Assembly: GCA_017301995.1 (NCBI GenBank)
Contig: JAFLEH010000001.1
Location: 414,135 to 478,134, forward strand
DNA from: Verrucomicrobiota bacterium
GTDB lineage: Bacteria; Verrucomicrobiota; Verrucomicrobiia; Verrucomicrobiales; Akkermansiaceae
Length of the DNA stretch: 64,000 nucleotides
Direction: 5' to 3'
The position numbers and the translations under genes are program-made. Shown here one piece after another: positions 25,077 to 34,460 of this stretch. The notes under the pieces were generated by a model, which did no database searches, was not told the DNA's origin, and was given only the letters and a program-made list of their open reading frames with translations. How positions within the stretch are numbered: position 1 is the first letter of the stretch; each line of letters opens with the position of its first letter.

Positions 25077-26003
25077 ATGAAAACCATCCTGCCATTCGCA
25101 TTTGTCGCCGCCATCCTGCCCCTGCACGGACAGGTCACCTTGTTGGACTCCGCCGCCGAAAAGTTGGTGGCTCCGGACGCCAAGGTCGAGAAGCTCGCCG
25201 GCGGTTTCAAGTTCACCGAAGGACCGGTCTGGCTGCCCGACCGAAAGATCCTCGTGTTCTCCGACATTCCCGCGTCCAAGCTGATGCAATGGAGCGAATC
25301 CGGCGGCATCGCGGACTTCCGGCCCAGCGAGCAGGCCAACGGAAACACCCTCGATAACCAAGGTCGGCTGATCTCTTGCCAGCATGCCGCCCGCAACATC
25401 GTGCGCGCCGAACCGGACGGCACCGTCAAGGTGCTGCTGGACCGCTATCAAGGGAAGAGATTCAACTCGCCGAACGACGCCGCGGTGAAACGCGACGGCA
25501 CGATTTGGTTCACCGATCCGCCCTACGGACTGCCATCCGGCCAGGCGAAGGAACAGGAAGGCAACCGGGTCTATCGGTTTGACCCGGCGAAGGGCAGTGT
25601 CACCATCGTGAACAAGGACTTCGACATGCCTAACGGAATCGCGTTTTCCCCGGATGAGAAGCGGCTCTACATCGCGGACAGCGGCAAGGGCCAGCGCGTG
25701 GGAGCGTTCGATGTTAGAGCGGACGGCACGCTGGGCCCGGCGGTCTGGTGGGCGGAAGGCGGCAGCGACGGCATGCGCGTGGATGAAAAGGGCAACCTCT
25801 ACACCACCGCCGGAGACGGCGTGCGCATTTACAGCCCGGAAGGCAAACACCTCGCCAACATCGCCTGTCCCGAGCAGCCCGCGAACTGCGCGTTCGGCGG
25901 CGACGATTTCAAATCCCTCTTCATCACCGCCCGCACCGGACTCTATCGGATCAAACTCGGCGTGGCGGGAAATCGGTTGGGAAAAACCACCCCCTCAAAA
26001 TAA
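25077..26003 (+). CDS. secreted SMP-30/gluconolactonase-family protein
   Basis: A 308-aa protein with a signal peptide ending at LHGQ. The six-bladed propeller of the SMP-30/lactonase family is indicated by FTEGPVWLPD (metal Glu), QANGNTLDNQGRL, NSPNDAAVKRDGTIWFTDPPYG, MPNGIAFSPDEKRLYIADS and GGSDGMRVDEKGNLY. Members hydrolyse sugar lactones; here the substrate would be periplasmic or external. The ATG at 25077 is chosen because the signal peptide starts there. The last 9 bp overlap the convergent YedK gene. Confidence 0.85.
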   Translation: MKTILPFAFVAAILPLHGQVTLLDSAAEKLVAPDAKVEKLAGGFKFTEGPVWLPDRKILVFSDIPASKLMQWSESGGIADFRPSEQANGNTLDNQGRLISCQHAARNIVRAEPDGTVKVLLDRYQGKRFNSPNDAAVKRDGTIWFTDPPYGLPSGQAKEQEGNRVYRFDPAKGSVTIVNKDFDMPNGIAFSPDEKRLYIADSGKGQRVGAFDVRADGTLGPAVWWAEGGSDGMRVDEKGNLYTTAGDGVRIYSPEGKHLANIACPEQPANCAFGGDDFKSLFITARTGLYRIKLGVAGNRLGKTTPSK

Positions 26004-26597
26004 CTCCGCCTGTCCGTCATCGGCCGCCGGGCGCGCCAGCGGACTCACGCACGGGCTAACCGCCAGCTCGCCCTGATAGGGAACGAACCTCCATGCCGCG
26101 CCACGGAGAAACGTGGCCGCATCCGCATCCGTAGCGAGGATCGCGGGCATCCGGTCGTGGATTCCCGCCATGGCGGGCCCCGCGGAGGTGGTGACCATCG
26201 AGTAGCAGGGACCCAGCGAACCATGCTCCTCCCACACGCCGGCCATCCACAGGTAGTCATCGTCCGCATGGCAGAATTCGTATGCCTGTTTGCGTCCGCC
26301 CTCGCCGGAACCCCACTCGTAAAACACGGAAACGGGAATCACGCAGCGCCGGTCGCGGAACGCCTCCGACCACATCCCCCCTTCCAGCTTGTCCGAGCGC
26401 GCGTTGTTCACCGCATCCCCGAAATCCCGGCGGAAGCCCCAGCGCATCGCCACCACCCTGCGGTCCGGCAGCACCACCAGGCCCGCATCGGACTTGCGCA
26501 CCAGACGCGCCCCCGATTCCTCAGCCATTGCGGAAACCCGTTCCCTAACACCCGCTTGGGCGCCGCGCTTCGGTTTGACTCGATAGAAATTGCACAT
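25995..26597 (-). CDS. SOS response-associated peptidase / abasic-site DNA crosslinking protein (YedK/HMCES)
   Basis: A 200-aa protein that forms a thiazolidine crosslink with abasic sites in single-stranded DNA through its N-terminal Cys2 (MCNFYR). Supporting motifs are MRWGF, NNARSDKL (conserved Asn/Arg), RRCVIPVSVFYEW with the family Glu/Trp, and IHDRMPAIL with the catalytic His. It is slightly shorter than YedK (about 222 aa) but all key residues are present. Its end overlaps the SMP-30 gene by 9 bp on the opposite strand. Confidence 0.9.
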   Translation of the reverse strand: MCNFYRVKPKRGAQAGVRERVSAMAEESGARLVRKSDAGLVVLPDRRVVAMRWGFRRDFGDAVNNARSDKLEGGMWSEAFRDRRCVIPVSVFYEWGSGEGGRKQAYEFCHADDDYLWMAGVWEEHGSLGPCYSMVTTSAGPAMAGIHDRMPAILATDADAATFLRGAAWRFVPYQGELAVSPCVSPLARPAADDGQAELF

Positions 26598-26612
26598 GGG
26601 GGTTGGATCCTG

Positions 26613-29129
26613 TCATTTTCCGGCCGGTTCACAAACCGCTTCCGCCGATTCAACGGCCAGGGCGGGCACCGCATCCCTATCCGCCACCGACCCTCGTTTG
26701 TCCAGCGAAACCCGCCAGATCATGCCGTCGCCACGGCCGAGCAGGCTCTTCGGATAGATCGCGTTGCCCAGCGAGTGGGCGATCACGCCGCCGGCGTGAA
26801 ACTCCTCCGCTTGGACGACATGCGGACCGCTCCCGGCCACCACCGCCACCCCCCGCTCGGTTAGCCAGCGCGCCCATCGCCGCTGGTCCGCGTTTGGCTC
26901 CCGGATAGATTCGTCGCCCCAGTGGATCATCACCACCGGGATTCTTCCGTCGGCCAAAACCTCGGCCAACCGGCGTTCCAGCGCATCCGCATGATCCGGC
27001 AGCCTAAGCACACCCGGCTTTCCAGCCCCCGCGGCCGGCGCGTCCACCGCGCAAACGCCAAACACCGCGATCCGGCACCCCTTCACCTCGCCAAGCCACG
27101 GCCGGAGCGCCTCGCCCGCATCGCGGCCCGCCCCAACCACGCCAAGGCCCTCCGTTTCCAACACGCGGCGACCCTCCGTCAAACCCTCCGCCCCGGCATC
27201 GGCGGCGTGGTTGTTCGCCAGGCTAACAACCCTCACTCCCGTGCTCCGCAACGCGGCCAGCCGCTCTGCGGGAAACCGGAAATCGTAGATTGCCGGACGC
27301 TCCGGTTCGCGCGGCGACGGTATCCCCTCCAGATTCGCCAACCCGAGATCGCATCCGCGCAGCGCGGCGGTTAGTCCATCCATCCCCGCCACATCACCCG
27401 CCAGCACCCCATCGCCCGCGAATCCCAGCCGGCATGCCGCGGTTGCCGCCGCCGTTCTAACCGCAAACCCGCCGCGGCCGCGCGCCAGTTCGCCCAGCGC
27501 CACCACCTCGGGCACCCCACCCAGATGATGCGCCAGCAAGTCCCCACCATCCAGCGTCCCCACCGGATCGCGGTCCTCCCACAACGCGGCCACATGGTTT
27601 CCGAAATCGATCATCACACCCCGGCGGATCGCGGCGGCGTCCAGCCCAACCCCGCTGGCCGGAGTCGCCCGCTCCGCGATGGTGGTTAGATCGCGCCGCA
27701 ACATCCCCGGATCGCCCCACGGCGCGCGCGTCCCCGACTTTCGCCACGCATGGGCGAGAAAGTTGGAACAATCGCTCCCCCACCCCGAATCCACTCCGCG
27801 CCCGCCGCCGTCCTCCTGCAACGCGATCCCGAAAACATAGGGCATTCCGAAACACTCCGACAAGGCACCGTGAAATCCCTCCCCCGTCCGGACGCGGACA
27901 TCCAGCACATCCGTCGGCAGCCAGTGGCCGCGGGATTCGTATTCGGCCTCGATCACCACCCGCCCGCAATGCCATTCCGGGTCCAGCATCTTCGCCCATG
28001 CCTCCGGTGCCAGAGCGAAATCGGACGTCTCTCCGAGCGCGATCCGGCGCTCATGGACCCATCGGCCCGGGGTCTTGGAAAAGCTCTTGCCCAACCCGGT
28101 TTCCGGCAGCAAATCATAAGCCTGCCTCACAGGAACCCGCGCGAACCATTTCACCCACCCGCTCGCCCCGGCGGACTCTCCCGGCCTCACCCGCAACACC
28201 GCTCCGGCGGTTTCCGACAACCTAACCACCCCGTCGCATTCCGGCCGCGCTCCGTCCACCGTGATCGCTCCCGCCAGCCCCGAGCCCGCTGCAACCCCGT
28301 CGCCGCCACGCTTTCTATCCGACACGCGCCACCCGCTCTTCCGCATTTCCAGAACCGCGCCACACCACGGATCAGCCGACGCGACATCCCACCGGGGAAT
28401 CGAGCCGCCCTCCTTGCGGATGGCATCCGCCTTGAGCGAGGAATCCGGCCTGTCATCCACGGATAGATCCCATTCGAGTTCCGCGCCGCGGGTCCGGGCC
28501 ACCGCCCCCACCGCCCACCTGACCAATCGATCCGCTTCCGCGCCGCTCCCCAGCCACGGACGCGAAATGGCGAACGCCACTCCCGCCAAACCCGGCCAGT
28601 CCATCGCGGTTTCCCAGATCTCACCCAACCGTTCCTCCGCGTCGTCCCGCCCCGCGAGGAAATCGAGATCGATGGATAGAACCACCGGCGCCGCTCCCGG
28701 CTTCCACGCCTTCAACCCGGCAAGATCGAGAACCTCCCAGCGCGAGGCGAACGATCCCGCGCCGCGGGGTTCCTTGCCCAGCCGCCCGTCGGACGCCTGC
28801 GCGGCATCCCACGCCATCTCCGCTCGCTTGTTAGCGTCCAGCCCCACATCCGCCACCCACACCACGCGCTCCAACGGTCTCGGCATCAGCGGCTCGATCC
28901 AATTGAACGCCTGGATCCGCCCGCCAGACCGCCATTTCTCCACCCGCCGCGCCCGCTCCTCCGCCGATCCCACCCGCCGCAACCCCTCCCGCAAGTCGTC
29001 CGACCTCCCGGCCGTGCTCGCATCCGAATGCGCGTCCACCAGCACCAGCGTCACCGGCCTATCCAAATCAAACGTCCTGGCGATCCAGCCGAATGTCTCC
29101 GCGTGATTGTCCGACATGAAAACCGGCAA
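26613..29129 (-). CDS. three-domain fusion: arginase-like UPF0489, NlpC/P60-like, CapA-type phosphoesterase
   Basis: An 838-aa protein. I prefer the TTG start at 29129, because GGAAGGTGG lies just upstream and the longer frame runs into an intergenic repeat. Domain 1 (about 1-230) has LVDAHSDAS and VVLSIDLDF, the metal-Asp pattern of arginase-like UPF0489 proteins. Domain 2 (about 420-530) has GSDCSNFLAHAW and DFGNHVAALW, a Cys/His pair as in NlpC/P60 peptidases. Domain 3 (about 569-820) has FAGDGVLAG, NLEG, SLANNHAADAG and HWGDE, the CapA poly-gamma-glutamate type calcineurin-like fold. I know no standard name for this combination. A role in cutting or making an amide-linked envelope polymer is inference. 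Confidence 0.7.
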   Translation of the reverse strand: MPVFMSDNHAETFGWIARTFDLDRPVTLVLVDAHSDASTAGRSDDLREGLRRVGSAEERARRVEKWRSGGRIQAFNWIEPLMPRPLERVVWVADVGLDANKRAEMAWDAAQASDGRLGKEPRGAGSFASRWEVLDLAGLKAWKPGAAPVVLSIDLDFLAGRDDAEERLGEIWETAMDWPGLAGVAFAISRPWLGSGAEADRLVRWAVGAVARTRGAELEWDLSVDDRPDSSLKADAIRKEGGSIPRWDVASADPWCGAVLEMRKSGWRVSDRKRGGDGVAAGSGLAGAITVDGARPECDGVVRLSETAGAVLRVRPGESAGASGWVKWFARVPVRQAYDLLPETGLGKSFSKTPGRWVHERRIALGETSDFALAPEAWAKMLDPEWHCGRVVIEAEYESRGHWLPTDVLDVRVRTGEGFHGALSECFGMPYVFGIALQEDGGGRGVDSGWGSDCSNFLAHAWRKSGTRAPWGDPGMLRRDLTTIAERATPASGVGLDAAAIRRGVMIDFGNHVAALWEDRDPVGTLDGGDLLAHHLGGVPEVVALGELARGRGGFAVRTAAATAACRLGFAGDGVLAGDVAGMDGLTAALRGCDLGLANLEGIPSPREPERPAIYDFRFPAERLAALRSTGVRVVSLANNHAADAGAEGLTEGRRVLETEGLGVVGAGRDAGEALRPWLGEVKGCRIAVFGVCAVDAPAAGAGKPGVLRLPDHADALERRLAEVLADGRIPVVMIHWGDESIREPNADQRRWARWLTERGVAVVAGSGPHVVQAEEFHAGGVIAHSLGNAIYPKSLLGRGDGMIWRVSLDKRGSVADRDAVPALAVESAEAVCEPAGK

Positions 29130-29194
29130 ACAACCACCTTCCGCAACCAGAATGCATGATAGATAGACCGCCGCGCTCCCGGACAAAAAATGAC

Positions 29195-29285
29195 AAAGCA
29201 GAAGTCCGGACCGGAAACGCTGGTCCTTCCGGTCGTCCGCCGTCTGTCTCCGCTTCGTCCTTCTCATCCCAATATCATTATCCCC
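29195..29285. repeat. intergenic CT/GA-rich repeat, copy 1 (diverged)
   Basis: The stretch GGACCGGAAACGC...TTCCGGTCGTCCGCCGTCTGTCTCC ends in CTTCTCATCCCAATA. It is a diverged copy of the repeat found at about 30604-30760, 32440-32540, 34325-34405 and 39815-39890. It lies between the fusion-protein gene and the lipoprotein array. Confidence 0.5.
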
Positions 29286-29288
29286 AAT

Positions 29289-30524
29289 TCATTTGCTTTC
29301 GGACAATGCGTCCTGCAATACGGCTTCTGCCGTCTGGCGTACCTTCGCGCTTGAGATCTCGCTCAACCAAGCGCGAGCGCTATCGACTTCACTGTTGGCC
29401 AACGCGAAACGGATGTTTCCAAGAGCAATAGAATCAACCTGCTCAGGTGTCATCTTCGTCTTGTTAGCGTGAATCCACTCGCCTGCGGCTCTCGCATCAA
29501 CTTGCAACCAACTTTCGATGCCGGATTCAAGACATGCCGACCATTCCGGCTTGGAGGAAAGTATCTCCATGCCCTGATCAGGGTCTTTGGAGACCATCGC
29601 TCCCGCTATTGATTTTCTGACACCATCTGCCGCTTGGAGGTCTGCTTCCATAAGGCCACCTGACTCCAACATTTGCCATACCTCAAATGGTGCCTGCTTC
29701 CCGGCCGATTCCAGGTAGCCACGTAACAGCCTTTGCGAGGTCACCTCGCCAGCATCCACTCCCTTGATAAAACCCAATCCCTCCTGAATGGCTGCGTTGG
29801 CGGTTAGATCTCCACTATTGCACAAACGCTTCAGGCGTTCCCGCAAGCCATACTCAATTGCCGCCACGTCATTGTCATTGATCGGTTCGTTCGCACCAAA
29901 CATGGAGGGATCGAGTGCGTCAATATAAATCAATCTGCGCCCAAGCACCCGGTCAAGTGCGGCGCGCTCGTCGGGATACTCCAACTTGTCGCGAGCCGTC
30001 CTCAGATCACCAACACTCAACGCCGGAGATCCGTAAACCGCGGAAAGCAAATCTGTGCGAACCTTCCCACTGCCAAAAGTTTCGTTCAGAAGCGCCATTG
30101 CAAGATCCGCTTCGCCGCAGTTTGCCATACGATTTAGCACAAAATGATAGAAATTGGTCTTCTGCGCGTCGGACAACGGCATGGATCGAACGAAGTCCCA
30201 GGATTCACGGTATTTCCCCGATCCAAGATGGGTTGACAAATAATCAAGCACCCGGTTCTTCGATGCCTCGCTAAGCTTATTACCAACTACCAACCCATCT
30301 AGTTCGATTTCCTGCGCCTTATTATCGGCTCTTATCGGCGAAACCGAGTCAGACGGTCCAGAATATCTTCCTCCTTCGACCTTATCCCGCACAGCGGATC
30401 TCCCATCGCCGCTTTTGTTGTTCTCCCCGGTTTGTTTGCAACTAGCCACAAGTAGCAAGGAGAATCCCGCAATGCTCGAACAGCGAAGATCGATCAAAAG
30501 TCGCAACATGAAACCACGAGTCAT
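29289..30524 (-). CDS. helical-repeat lipoprotein (array member 1)
   Basis: About 411 aa from the ATG at 30524; ATGs at 30572 and 30509 are alternatives. The lipobox is LLLVASC followed by K, so the protein is lipid-anchored outside the cytoplasm. The mature part is alpha-helical, with TPR/HEAT-like pairs ending in WLQVDARAAGEWI and ARAWLSEI, the D-x-x-A-A-x-x-W style of its neighbours. Unlike the next three genes it does not end in the shared cassette. It is the last gene of a four-gene minus-strand array. No enzymatic motif is visible. Confidence 0.65.
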   Translation of the reverse strand: MTRGFMLRLLIDLRCSSIAGFSLLLVASCKQTGENNKSGDGRSAVRDKVEGGRYSGPSDSVSPIRADNKAQEIELDGLVVGNKLSEASKNRVLDYLSTHLGSGKYRESWDFVRSMPLSDAQKTNFYHFVLNRMANCGEADLAMALLNETFGSGKVRTDLLSAVYGSPALSVGDLRTARDKLEYPDERAALDRVLGRRLIYIDALDPSMFGANEPINDNDVAAIEYGLRERLKRLCNSGDLTANAAIQEGLGFIKGVDAGEVTSQRLLRGYLESAGKQAPFEVWQMLESGGLMEADLQAADGVRKSIAGAMVSKDPDQGMEILSSKPEWSACLESGIESWLQVDARAAGEWIHANKTKMTPEQVDSIALGNIRFALANSEVDSARAWLSEISSAKVRQTAEAVLQDALSESK

Positions 30525-30603
30525 GGTTTTGGCGAGTGAAATGGATTTCTTTACGAATGATCTGCGTTTCATGGGTTGAGTTCCAAGTGTCAACGTTAAG
30601 GGT

Positions 30604-30758
30604 TCAAGCAAAGACAGAAGACCGCCGCGCCCCAAGACAGAAGACGGAAGATGATGCGGCGGAAGGCCCCGACCGGAGGCACCTGCCCTTCCGGTCTTCT
30701 GTCTTCTGTCTCTGTGTCTTCCGTCTCATCCCAATAACCAATAACAAATAACCAATAA
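30604..30758. repeat. intergenic repeat with 7-bp periodicity, copy 2
   Basis: It contains GACAGAAGACGGAAGATG, then a GGCGGAAGGCC...TTCCGG arm pair, then CTTCTGTCTTCTGTCTC. The end is CCAATAA CCAATAA CAAATAA CCAATAA. Both simple parts have a 7-bp period. The copy leads directly into the conserved 3' end of the gene at 30759. Confidence 0.75.
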
Positions 30759-31033
30759 CTACTTCGCCGCAGGCGGAGTGAGCGACTTCCTCCACTGCTC
30801 CGCTCTTTCCGGATCGGTGTCCTTGATCTGCTCGATCAGCACCTTCGCCCCGGCGTCGCGGGCGGGACCGAGCGCCTGCTTGGACAGCCACTCGCTCGCG
30901 GCCACCGGGTCGGTCTTCATCCAGGAGGTCATCAACCCCTGATACCCCTTCGCCGCATCCGCTTCCGGCAGCTTCTCGACCCAATCTCGGGCAGCGGACA
31001 AATCCTGCTTCGCCCAATTCGTCACCGTGGCAT
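30759..31033 (-). repeat. conserved 3' coding cassette, copy A
   Basis: About 275 bp encoding the last 91 residues. It is nearly identical to 32539-32815 (5 of 91 residues differ) and 34461-34737. Similarity falls off sharply towards the 5' side of each gene. Confidence 0.85.
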
Positions 31034-32396
31034 TGAGCATCTCCTGCCGGAACTCCGCTCCGATTTTTGCGGATAGGGCAGGGTCTTCAAGAATGTTGAT
31101 CGCGTTTTTGTGGTTTTGAAATGCTGAGGATCGGGCAATTTCGCGATAAAGTGTCTGTTGCTCGTCGGCAGGTTTAGAGTCAACATAATCCAATGCTATA
31201 CCAATCTCGCCTTTACCCAACTCAGCAGCGATAGCTCGTTCACTAACGATGCGCTGTGCCGTAGGTTGATTGGCGATCTTTTCGAGAATTCTGGTCTTGT
31301 CGTTGCCATCCGCCACAAGATACGAATCGGATAGAATCTTGCTTTTAGCATCGCCGTCTGGAATCCCATCAATCAACGAGATCGCTCGTTCGGGATCCTT
31401 CGCTAACATACCTGTGACCAGAGACCTGACGTCCTTCAATGTGTCTGCTGTTATGGGCAAATTCGCAATAATATATGCCGCCAGATCAGGTGAATCAATG
31501 TAATTGGACAGCTTCGCGATTGCCACAAGCCGGTTATCCGTGCCATCCTTAAGATGCTTAAGAACCAACTCGGGCGATATTGCCATGGCCTTTGCCATAA
31601 AATCCGAATACGCTCCCGGAGGACTTTCCCCGCGCACCCCATCAATAGCCCGGAAGGCGGCCTCAGCATCCTTTGGCAGCAAAGCAACGGCGGCACGACA
31701 AATCAACTCTTGCTTGAATTTCTCTGGAACCTTCAACTCATTAATGAACCTTAGGGCATTTTCGCAGTATTTAGGATCATTCGATCCAATCACCATCAAG
31801 GCAGGGACCCCACAAAGACCGACATCCTGACGAGACTCGATCCGCATTTTCATAAACTCCCTGACCTTGGCATTGTCAATTCGGGAAGCAAGAGAATTCA
31901 TGGCGCACAAGTACAATGGGTCATCTTGGATTGATGAAACCGAAGACGTTTCCAACCAGGATACAATCAGCTCAGGATTTTTACCTGCTATGCGATCAAA
32001 TAAGCTAAACGCCATTCCTCTGGCAAGCCCCCCCTTCGGATCTTGCTCGATGAGGCGAAGCAGTTCATCTGGACAATGTTCGGCCATGTAGAAGAGCAAA
32101 TCGGAGGCTTCTGACTTAAGTGCATTGGATACGATTCCGGATCGATTGAGGGATTTATATCTTTCAACTAAATCTTCGGCCCGATCTGAGTGGTATCGAC
32201 TTCCTCCCGCAATTGGGTCGCCCCCCCTCGAGGGGAAATCCCCGCTCCTGCGCTCACTTGACAGCTTTGTTTCAATATCTCTGGTCACGCGATTACTTCC
32301 ATCCCTGAACCAGACTGCACGCACCACCAATACCACGATCAGCACCACCAAACCAGAAATCAGAACGAGGCGCCGTTTGTTAGATCTTGATTTCAT
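30759..32396 (-). CDS. helical-repeat exported protein with conserved C-terminal cassette (array member 2)
   Basis: A 545-aa protein with a basic N-terminus and one transmembrane helix (LVLISGLVVLIVVLVVRAV) that may be a signal anchor; unlike its neighbours it has no clear lipobox. The body is built from alpha-helical HEAT/TPR-like repeats. The last 91 residues (from NATVTNWAKQD to the end) are almost identical to array members 3 and 4, with the repeated pattern AARDWVEKLPEAD and AASEWLSKQ. N-terminal halves show little similarity between members. The region is AT-richer than the housekeeping genes. Function unknown; a scaffold or binding protein at the envelope is plausible. Confidence 0.65.
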   Translation of the reverse strand: MKSRSNKRRLVLISGLVVLIVVLVVRAVWFRDGSNRVTRDIETKLSSERRSGDFPSRGGDPIAGGSRYHSDRAEDLVERYKSLNRSGIVSNALKSEASDLLFYMAEHCPDELLRLIEQDPKGGLARGMAFSLFDRIAGKNPELIVSWLETSSVSSIQDDPLYLCAMNSLASRIDNAKVREFMKMRIESRQDVGLCGVPALMVIGSNDPKYCENALRFINELKVPEKFKQELICRAAVALLPKDAEAAFRAIDGVRGESPPGAYSDFMAKAMAISPELVLKHLKDGTDNRLVAIAKLSNYIDSPDLAAYIIANLPITADTLKDVRSLVTGMLAKDPERAISLIDGIPDGDAKSKILSDSYLVADGNDKTRILEKIANQPTAQRIVSERAIAAELGKGEIGIALDYVDSKPADEQQTLYREIARSSAFQNHKNAINILEDPALSAKIGAEFRQEMLNATVTNWAKQDLSAARDWVEKLPEADAAKGYQGLMTSWMKTDPVAASEWLSKQALGPARDAGAKVLIEQIKDTDPERAEQWRKSLTPPAAK

Positions 32397-32424
32397 CTTG
32401 ATTTGTTCTTCAGTTGGGTTTCCG

Positions 32425-32538
32425 GTTTCAAGTGAAGACCGAAGATGATGCGGCGGAAGGCCCGGACCGGAGGCTCTTGCCCATCCGGTCTTCTGTCTTC
32501 TGTCTCTGTGTCTTCCGTCTCATCCCAATAACCAATAA
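32425..32538. repeat. intergenic repeat with 7-bp periodicity, copy 3
   Basis: It shares GGCGGAAGGCCCGGACCGGAGGC, TCCGGTCTTCTGTCTTCTGTCTC, GTCTTCCGTCTCATCC and CCAATAACCAATAAC with copy 2. As in copy 2 it abuts the conserved 3' end of the downstream minus-strand gene. Confidence 0.75.
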
Positions 32539-32815
32539 CTACTTCGCCGCAGGCGGAGTGAGCGACTTCCGCCACTGGTCCGCCCTTTCCGGATCGGTGT
32601 CCTTGATCTGCTCGATCAGCACCTTCGCCCCGGCATCGCGGGCGGGACCGACGGCCTGCTTGGACAGCCACTCGCTCGCGGCCACCGGATCGGTCTTCAT
32701 CCAGGAGGTCATCAGCCCCTGACACCCTTTCGCCGCATCCGCTTCCGGCAGCTTCTCGACCCAATCGCGGGCGGCGGACAAATCCTGTTTCGCCCAGGTA
32801 GCCACTGTAGCATTG
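32539..32815 (-). repeat. conserved 3' coding cassette, copy B
   Basis: Second copy of the cassette. Differences from copy A are scattered single bases, for example near 32572, 32579 and 32627. Confidence 0.85.
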
Positions 32816-34020
32816 ACCATTTCCTGCCGGAAATCCAAGCCGATCTTTTGAGATAGCGCGGCGTCCCCAAGAACCTTTACCGCATTCTCAGGATTCTGGT
32901 AGGCAACGGTTCGGGCGATTTCTCGATATAGATCCTGCTTGGCTGGAGAAGAAACTCCATCAATCAAGCGCAGAGCTTCTTCTAGCGGCAGTTGTTCGGC
33001 CGCTTTTCGAGCAATTCCTCTATATGCAAGAGATGCCTGTTCCGGCGGAAGTTTCTGAGCCTCGTTCACAGCCATTTGCGGGTCTTGGCTGTAGGCTGAG
33101 GCAAACATCGCTGCAGTGATAGAGTCTCTTGCCGGGCCTCCTTGAATGCCAGAAAGCGCAGCAAGGGCTGCACCTAGATCCTTTTGCGCCATCTTGGAAA
33201 TGATCACCTCACACGCCCCGGCATTTTCCTTAGTAAGTCCGACGACTGAAAGACATTTGGCCGCAACCGAAACATCCTGTTCGCTAAGGGCATACAAGAA
33301 ACGCTGGTATTTCATTAGGGAATTCATTTGTCCCGGCGACAACGCTCCCAAAGCGATCGATGCCTGAGTTGGATCCTGCCGCAGCCACTTCGAGAATATC
33401 GAACACAAGTAATGTGCCGTGGTTTCCGGACGCTGCGCTTCATCCAACAATGCCAATGCAGCAGCCGGTTCAGAGTCCGACATCGTGTTCGCAATGTTCC
33501 CAATAGCGGATGCCTTCTGATCTGGACTCAACTTGGCTTCCCTGAGCAAACTCAATGCCAATTGAGCGTTCCGCTGGGCCAAGCAGCCCCAAAAGACGTT
33601 TATTTCACTCAAAGATCCTCGCAAAGCAACTTGCTCCGCCAAAGTCTTCTCCATTCCATCTCTGGTTGCCAGTACCGAGATAATCTCGACTCGTATTTGC
33701 GCCTCAGCCGGCGACAGCTTACGTTGAGAGGTATTTTCAAGCCATGCCAACGCACTATCCGGGTCTCGGGCAACCTCCCGTCTCAACTCGCCAAACCCAT
33801 TTTCGAATAAATCTTCCAGCGGAAGCCCAACAGAGCGCCCAATGATACCACTCAGACTTCTTGTTGTGGGACTGCGGTCGGAAGCGTCCCTTTCAACGCA
33901 ATTCCCGCTACGAGCCAACCTTTTACCAATTCCGGCACCTTCTTCCTGACCCGCTTGCTTCTTACAAGCAATCGACACGCAAGAGGCTGCCAGCAACAAA
34001 AATAAATAATTCCGAATCAT
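32539..34020 (-). CDS. helical-repeat lipoprotein with conserved C-terminal cassette (array member 3)
   Basis: A 493-aa lipoprotein; the signal ends at VSIAC followed by KK. The mature protein is alpha-helical with repeated Trp/Ala motifs (ALAWLENTSQR, AALALLDEA) and the shared C-terminal 91 residues. One change in the cassette replaces Tyr by Cys (AKGCQGL). It lies upstream of member 2 across a 142-bp gap filled by the intergenic repeat. No catalytic motif was seen. Confidence 0.65.
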   Translation of the reverse strand: MIRNYLFLLLAASCVSIACKKQAGQEEGAGIGKRLARSGNCVERDASDRSPTTRSLSGIIGRSVGLPLEDLFENGFGELRREVARDPDSALAWLENTSQRKLSPAEAQIRVEIISVLATRDGMEKTLAEQVALRGSLSEINVFWGCLAQRNAQLALSLLREAKLSPDQKASAIGNIANTMSDSEPAAALALLDEAQRPETTAHYLCSIFSKWLRQDPTQASIALGALSPGQMNSLMKYQRFLYALSEQDVSVAAKCLSVVGLTKENAGACEVIISKMAQKDLGAALAALSGIQGGPARDSITAAMFASAYSQDPQMAVNEAQKLPPEQASLAYRGIARKAAEQLPLEEALRLIDGVSSPAKQDLYREIARTVAYQNPENAVKVLGDAALSQKIGLDFRQEMVNATVATWAKQDLSAARDWVEKLPEADAAKGCQGLMTSWMKTDPVAASEWLSKQAVGPARDAGAKVLIEQIKDTDPERADQWRKSLTPPAAK

Positions 34021-34460
34021 TACCGTTTTTGGTTACACACCAGAATAATCCCTATCGACAGATTCTTTGGTTTTTTCAAACGAGCTCATAATATCCACCA
34101 TTGCATGAATCCTTGAAACTCCGATGGCCCGAAGTGGGTGCTCCGGTGCAACTCATCACCCAAGCACAATAGGTCAACTTCCCACCTTTCCATTTGATCC
34201 TCTCAGTTGTTTGCGTGCATGCCCCCCCTCCGCGATCGTAAACCAGGTCGTCTCGGTCGTATTCTCCGTCCCCTCCCCGGTCGCCCCTGCGGCGTCGATG
34301 AGTCCTGAGATGGCCAATTGGGTTGGCACGGCGGCGGAAGACTCGGACCGGAGGCTTTTGATCTTCCGGTCTTCTGTCTTCTGTCTCTGCGTCTTCTGTC
34401 TCATGAAAAAAAGTTCGCGGCTGACGGAGGCAACAATCACATACAGCCCGGATCTGTCAA
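34021..34460. other. 440-bp gap inside the lipoprotein array, with repeat copy 4 and a possible gene remnant
   Basis: The part 34325-34405 is the intergenic repeat (CGGAAGACTCGGACCGGAGGC, then TTCCGGTCTTCTGTCTTCTGTCTC). On the minus strand, 34180-34330 reads as protein-like sequence (TQLAISGLIDAAG, then TTWFTIAEGGHA). This resembles the C-terminal tail of larger secreted Verrucomicrobia proteins and may be a remnant. No intact gene is present. Confidence 0.45.

Noticed and set aside
22662..25850. A single 1062-aa minus-strand protein
   Set aside because: The first 300 codons are antisense to the SMP-30 gene on the plus strand, and a clear signal peptide starts at 24950. Only 22662-24950 is kept.
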